From an uncultured Ruminococcus sp. (GTDB lineage Bacteria; Bacillota; Clostridia; Oscillospirales; CAG-382), in contig CACZRJ010000180.1 of NCBI GenBank assembly GCA_902783535.1, positions 1 through 7,935 of the forward strand: 7,935 nt of DNA, given 5' to 3'. Below are positions 5,081 through 7,935 of this stretch, piece by piece. The notes beneath the pieces were generated by a model. That model saw only the letters and a list, made by a program, of their open reading frames with translations, was not told the origin of the DNA and did no database searches. Numbering within the stretch: the first letter of the stretch is position 1; each line of letters begins with the position of its first letter. The position numbers and the translations under genes are program-made.

Positions 5081-7462
5081 ATGAACGGCAACGGCGGAAG
5101 AAACAGAAACGTCACGGGCGGCGGCAGCGGCATCGAGCGCAGAGGAAGCGGACTCGGCACCGGCCCCGTCGGACGTCCCGGCGGATATCAAGGAAGGACC
5201 GGCGGCGGCAGCGGCGGCGGAAACGGCGGAGGCGGCGGCGGGAACCGCGGCTTCAATTTCGGCTCCGGCGGAGGCGGCGGGCTCGGGAAGATCATCCTGA
5301 TCGTCATCATCGCGGCCGTCGTGCTCGGAGGCGGATTCGGGATCGGCAACTGTTCCGGTCTTTTCTCCGGGAACACGCCGATCGATCCCGGCACGGGAAC
5401 CGGAACGACGGACATCGGTTCGCTGATCGGCGGATACACAGGATTCACGCCCTCCACGGTTTCCACCGGTTGGGTCTCGAACGCGAACACCGGAACGCTG
5501 AACACGTCCTCCTCTTCGGGGCGGAGCAAATATACCGTTCTGAAAGGGAACGGACAGGACAAGGTCACGCTGATGGTCTATCTGTGCGGGACCGACCTCG
5601 AATCCAAATCCGGAATGGCGAGCAAGGACCTGCAGGAGATGGCGAGCGCGACCTATTCCGACAACGTGCATCTGCTCGTGTATACCGGCGGAACGAAGCA
5701 GTGGAAGAACAGCGTGATCAGTTCCTCCGTCAACCAGATCTATGAGGTCCGGAACGGCGGACTGCAGAAGCTCGTCGAAAACGACGGCAGCGACGCGATG
5801 ACCAAGCCTTCGACGCTGACCCGCTTCATTCAGTACTGCGCGAACAAATACCCCGCCAACCGCTACGGGCTCGTCCTGTGGGATCACGGCGGCGGATCCA
5901 TTTCCGGTTTCGGCTACGACGAAAAGAATTCGTCCGCCGGATCCATGAACCTTTCCGGCATCAGCACGGCATTGAAAAACGGCGGCGTGAAATTCGACTT
6001 CGTCGGATACGACGCCTGCCTGATGGCGACGCTTGAAAACGGGCTCATGCTGGACGACTACGCGGACTACATGATCGCTTCCGAGGAAACGGAACCCGGC
6101 GTGGGCTGGTATCACACGAACTGGATCACCCAGCTTTCTAGGAACCCGTCCATTCCGACGCCCGAGCTCGGGAAGATCATCATCGACGACTATACGGATT
6201 TCTGCGCGCAGAAGTGCAGCGGTCAGAAGACGACGCTTTCCATCGTCGACCTCGGCGAACTGAGCGCGAAGGTGCCCGACGCGCTGAAGACGTTCGCAGC
6301 AAAGACGACGGACATGATCCAGAACAATCAGTACAAGACCGTGTCCGACGCGCGTTCGTCCGCGCGGGAGTTCTCCTCCAACAAGATCGACCAGGTGGAC
6401 CTCGTGCATTTCGCCTACAATCTGAACACAGATTCCTCGAAAGCGCTCGCGAACGCGCTGCTCGGCGCGGTGAAATACAACCGCACGTCTTCGAACATGT
6501 CGAACGCCTACGGCATTTCCGCATATTTCCCGTACCGCAATTCCTCGAAGGTGAATTCCGGCATCGGCGCTGCGCAATCGGTCGGAATGGACAGCGAATA
6601 CATCCGCTGCATGCAGAGCTTCGCCAGCCTTGAGACGGGCGGACAGGCGGCCGCGGCCACGCATACGTCCTCTCCCTTGTCCTCCATCCTCGGCGCGTTC
6701 ACCGGCGGAGGCACGTCCACATCTTCCGAGATCTCCGGACTGCTGTCCGGGCTTCTGACGAACGCCGGAAGCAGCTTCTTCAGCTCGGCGCTCAACCTCG
6801 ACAAGGCGACGGAATATCTGACCGAAAACCAGTTCGACTCGTCCGCGCTCGTCTGGACGAAGGCCGACGGCGTTCCGCAACTCAAGCTGTCCGACGGGCA
6901 GTGGAAGCAGGTGCAGGAACTGCAGCTGAACGTCTTCTACGATGACGGCGAAGGATACATCGACCTCGGATGCGACAACCTGTACACGATCTCGAAAGAG
7001 GGAGCCCTGTACGGAAACGTCGGCGATTCCTGGATCGCGATCGATTCGCAGATCGTTCCGTATTACTATGTCGACATGCTTTCGGAAGAGAACGGCTATG
7101 TGATCCACGGACGCGTCCCGTGTCTGCTGAACGGAGACCGCGCCGAACTTCTGATCGTGTTCGACAGCCAGATGAAGAACGGATACATCTCCGGCGCCCG
7201 CTTCATTTACAGCGGCGGCGAAACGGAAACGTCCGCCAAGGCCGAGACCGAGCTGACCCCGGGCGACAAGATCGACTTCATCTGCGACTACTATTCCTAC
7301 CAGGGCGTCTATCAGGACACCTTCAAGTTTGGCCAGCAGATGACTTACACCGGCAACCACGTCGTGTCCGACCGCACGATCGACCGGTCGAAGACGGAGC
7401 CGATGTACATCTTCACGGACATCTACGACAACGAATTCTTCTCGCCCGTCATCCCGCGCTGA
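5081..7462 (+). CDS. Membrane-anchored clostripain-family (C11) cysteine peptidase
   Basis: A 793-residue peptidase of clan CD, family C11, which usually cleaves after arginine or lysine. Order of parts: a cytoplasmic Gly/Arg-rich tail (1-67), one TM helix (about 70-90, KIILIVIIAAVVLGGG), a Gly/Ser/Thr linker (to about 160), the clostripain domain (about 162-515), a Ser/Gly-rich linker (518-570), and a beta-rich C-terminal domain (571-793) that I do not recognise. The catalytic dyad is visible: H269 in LWDHGGG and C313 in GYDACLMA. The TM segment with seven arginines on its N-terminal side and no cleavage site suggests an uncleaved anchor with the peptidase outside the cell. The start at 5081 is chosen because AAGGAG (5066-5071) lies 9 bases upstream. 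The frame also opens at 4985, but that start would precede the promoter. The length exceeds classical clostripain (about 530) because of the tail and C-terminal domain. The GH3 gene follows 3 bases after the stop. Confidence 0.9.
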   Translation: MNGNGGRNRNVTGGGSGIERRGSGLGTGPVGRPGGYQGRTGGGSGGGNGGGGGGNRGFNFGSGGGGGLGKIILIVIIAAVVLGGGFGIGNCSGLFSGNTPIDPGTGTGTTDIGSLIGGYTGFTPSTVSTGWVSNANTGTLNTSSSSGRSKYTVLKGNGQDKVTLMVYLCGTDLESKSGMASKDLQEMASATYSDNVHLLVYTGGTKQWKNSVISSSVNQIYEVRNGGLQKLVENDGSDAMTKPSTLTRFIQYCANKYPANRYGLVLWDHGGGSISGFGYDEKNSSAGSMNLSGISTALKNGGVKFDFVGYDACLMATLENGLMLDDYADYMIASEETEPGVGWYHTNWITQLSRNPSIPTPELGKIIIDDYTDFCAQKCSGQKTTLSIVDLGELSAKVPDALKTFAAKTTDMIQNNQYKTVSDARSSAREFSSNKIDQVDLVHFAYNLNTDSSKALANALLGAVKYNRTSSNMSNAYGISAYFPYRNSSKVNSGIGAAQSVGMDSEYIRCMQSFASLETGGQAAAATHTSSPLSSILGAFTGGGTSTSSEISGLLSGLLTNAGSSFFSSALNLDKATEYLTENQFDSSALVWTKADGVPQLKLSDGQWKQVQELQLNVFYDDGEGYIDLGCDNLYTISKEGALYGNVGDSWIAIDSQIVPYYYVDMLSEENGYVIHGRVPCLLNGDRAELLIVFDSQMKNGYISGARFIYSGGETETSAKAETELTPGDKIDFICDYYSYQGVYQDTFKFGQQMTYTGNHVVSDRTIDRSKTEPMYIFTDIYDNEFFSPVIPR
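5201..5281 (+). repeat. GGC-rich low-complexity tract coding poly-glycine
   Basis: This stretch codes for residues 41-67 of the clostripain-like protein, nearly all glycine with a few Ser, Asn, Arg and Phe. It consists mainly of repeated GGC and GGA codons. Such DNA can vary in length by replication slippage in steps of three bases, which would keep the frame. Confidence 0.55.
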
Positions 7463-7465
7463 AAG

Positions 7466-7935
7466 ATGGGACGCATATCCGACTTTTTCGCCTCTCTCGC
7501 CGCGTCCTTCGTCGACCGATTCACCGGCAGCGGTCTCAGTCAGGCGGAAACATCCGCGTCCGGCAGCAAAGAACCCTTCCCGGGCATGCCGGAACTGCTC
7601 CGCCGCGCTGCGGCGGAAAGTTGCGTACTGCTGAAGAACGACGGAGCGCTCCCGTTGAAGAGAGATGAAAGGGTCTCCGTGTTCGGCCGCTGCCAGAAAG
7701 ACTGGTTTTTCGTCGGCAACGGCAGCGGCGGAGACGTCCACCCGCCGTACGCGGTATCGCTGCTCGACGCGATGCTGGAAGCAGATGACGCCGGAATGGC
7801 GAAACTCGACCGCCCGCTCGCGGAGACATATATCTCCTGGACGGCGGACAAAAAGAATGCTGCGCGCCGCGGCTGGTGGGGGCACTGGCCGTTCTCGCAT
7901 CCCGAGATGCCTCTGACCGAGGAACAGGTCTCCGA
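7466..7935 (+). CDS. GH3 family beta-glucosidase, permuted type, 5' part (runs off window)
   Basis: The frame from ATG 7466 is open to the window edge (156 codons). Residues 46-64, RRAAAESCVLLKNDGALPL, carry the VLLKNDG-x-LPL signature that opens the alpha/beta sandwich domain of GH3 enzymes. VSVFGRCQKDWFFVGNGSGGDV (70-91) matches the strand and glycine-rich loop that follow. In classical GH3 enzymes this domain comes after the TIM barrel. Finding it at the N-terminus indicates the permuted order known from Butyrivibrio fibrisolvens and Ruminococcus albus beta-glucosidases. The nucleophile aspartate would be encoded beyond the window. Residues 1-40 are an unexplained extension with a possibly amphipathic helix (ISDFFASLAASFVDRF). 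No good ribosome binding site precedes 7466, only GAAAG. The gap to the clostripain stop is 3 bases, so coupled translation is likely. M41 (7586) is a possible but less supported start. The exact sugar cannot be told. Confidence 0.82.
   Translation, partial: MGRISDFFASLAASFVDRFTGSGLSQAETSASGSKEPFPGMPELLRRAAAESCVLLKNDGALPLKRDERVSVFGRCQKDWFFVGNGSGGDVHPPYAVSLLDAMLEADDAGMAKLDRPLAETYISWTADKKNAARRGWWGHWPFSHPEMPLTEEQVS

Noticed and set aside
4973..7900. A 975-codon open frame on the minus strand opposite the clostripain gene.
   Set aside because: It crosses the clostripain gene, its promoter, and the GH3 start. The product is a compositionally odd Arg/Val/Ala-rich protein with no recognisable motif, as expected from the complement of GC-biased codons.
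1..7935. Search for CRISPR repeats, insertion sequences, tRNA or rRNA genes, and a new defence or mobile system.
   Set aside because: No direct repeat array, transposase, terminal inverted repeats or RNA gene signature was seen. The genes belong to known families and the base composition appears even across the window.

Overview
The window looks like a chromosomal stretch of a GC-rich member of the Clostridia, probably an uncultured gut or rumen lineage. The lineage is inferred from gene content: a membrane-anchored clostripain-family (C11) peptidase, a SpoIIE-type phosphatase beside an RsbW/SpoIIAB-like kinase, a FucO-type alcohol dehydrogenase, and what appears to be a domain-permuted GH3 beta-glucosidase. 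Strong AGGAGG-type ribosome binding sites and near-consensus housekeeping promoters agree with this. Codons are strongly biased to G or C at the third position, and this produces long spurious open frames on the opposite strands.

Layout from left to right. Positions 1-912 (+) hold the 3' part of an HExxH zinc metallopeptidase gene that enters from outside the window. It converges on a leftward operon, and the two share a strong hairpin terminator (931-964). The operon (987-3497, minus strand) is transcribed in the order flavodoxin-fold NAD(P)H oxidoreductase, 7-TM SpoIIE-type protein phosphatase, RsbW-like anti-sigma kinase. Its promoter has a perfect TATAAT -10 box and an upstream A/T tract. 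The intergenic region 3498-3763 carries two divergent promoters and an 18-bp interrupted palindrome next to the -35 box of the rightward one. The rightward gene is a fucO-type iron alcohol dehydrogenase (3764-4909), closed by an 11-bp-stem terminator. A new promoter at 5016-5045 then drives a clostripain-like peptidase (5081-7462). Three bases after its stop, a GH3 glycosidase frame begins (7466) and runs off the right edge.

How the genes may work together. The phosphatase/kinase pair has the form of a partner-switching regulator: a membrane sensor phosphatase and a kinase acting in opposite directions on a STAS-domain antagonist. No antagonist or sigma factor lies in the window, so its target must be encoded elsewhere. 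The flavoprotein at the head of that operon may provide a redox link, but this is inference. FucO would reduce lactaldehyde to 1,2-propanediol during anaerobic deoxy-sugar fermentation. The clostripain and GH3 genes suggest breakdown of extracellular protein and of oligosaccharides respectively.

I found no mobile element, CRISPR array, tRNA, rRNA or clearly new defence-like system. The points most worth a second look are the palindrome at the fucO promoter, the structured ribosome binding site of the phosphatase gene, the glycine/arginine-rich cytoplasmic tail of the clostripain, and the antagonist-less partner-switch operon led by a flavoprotein.
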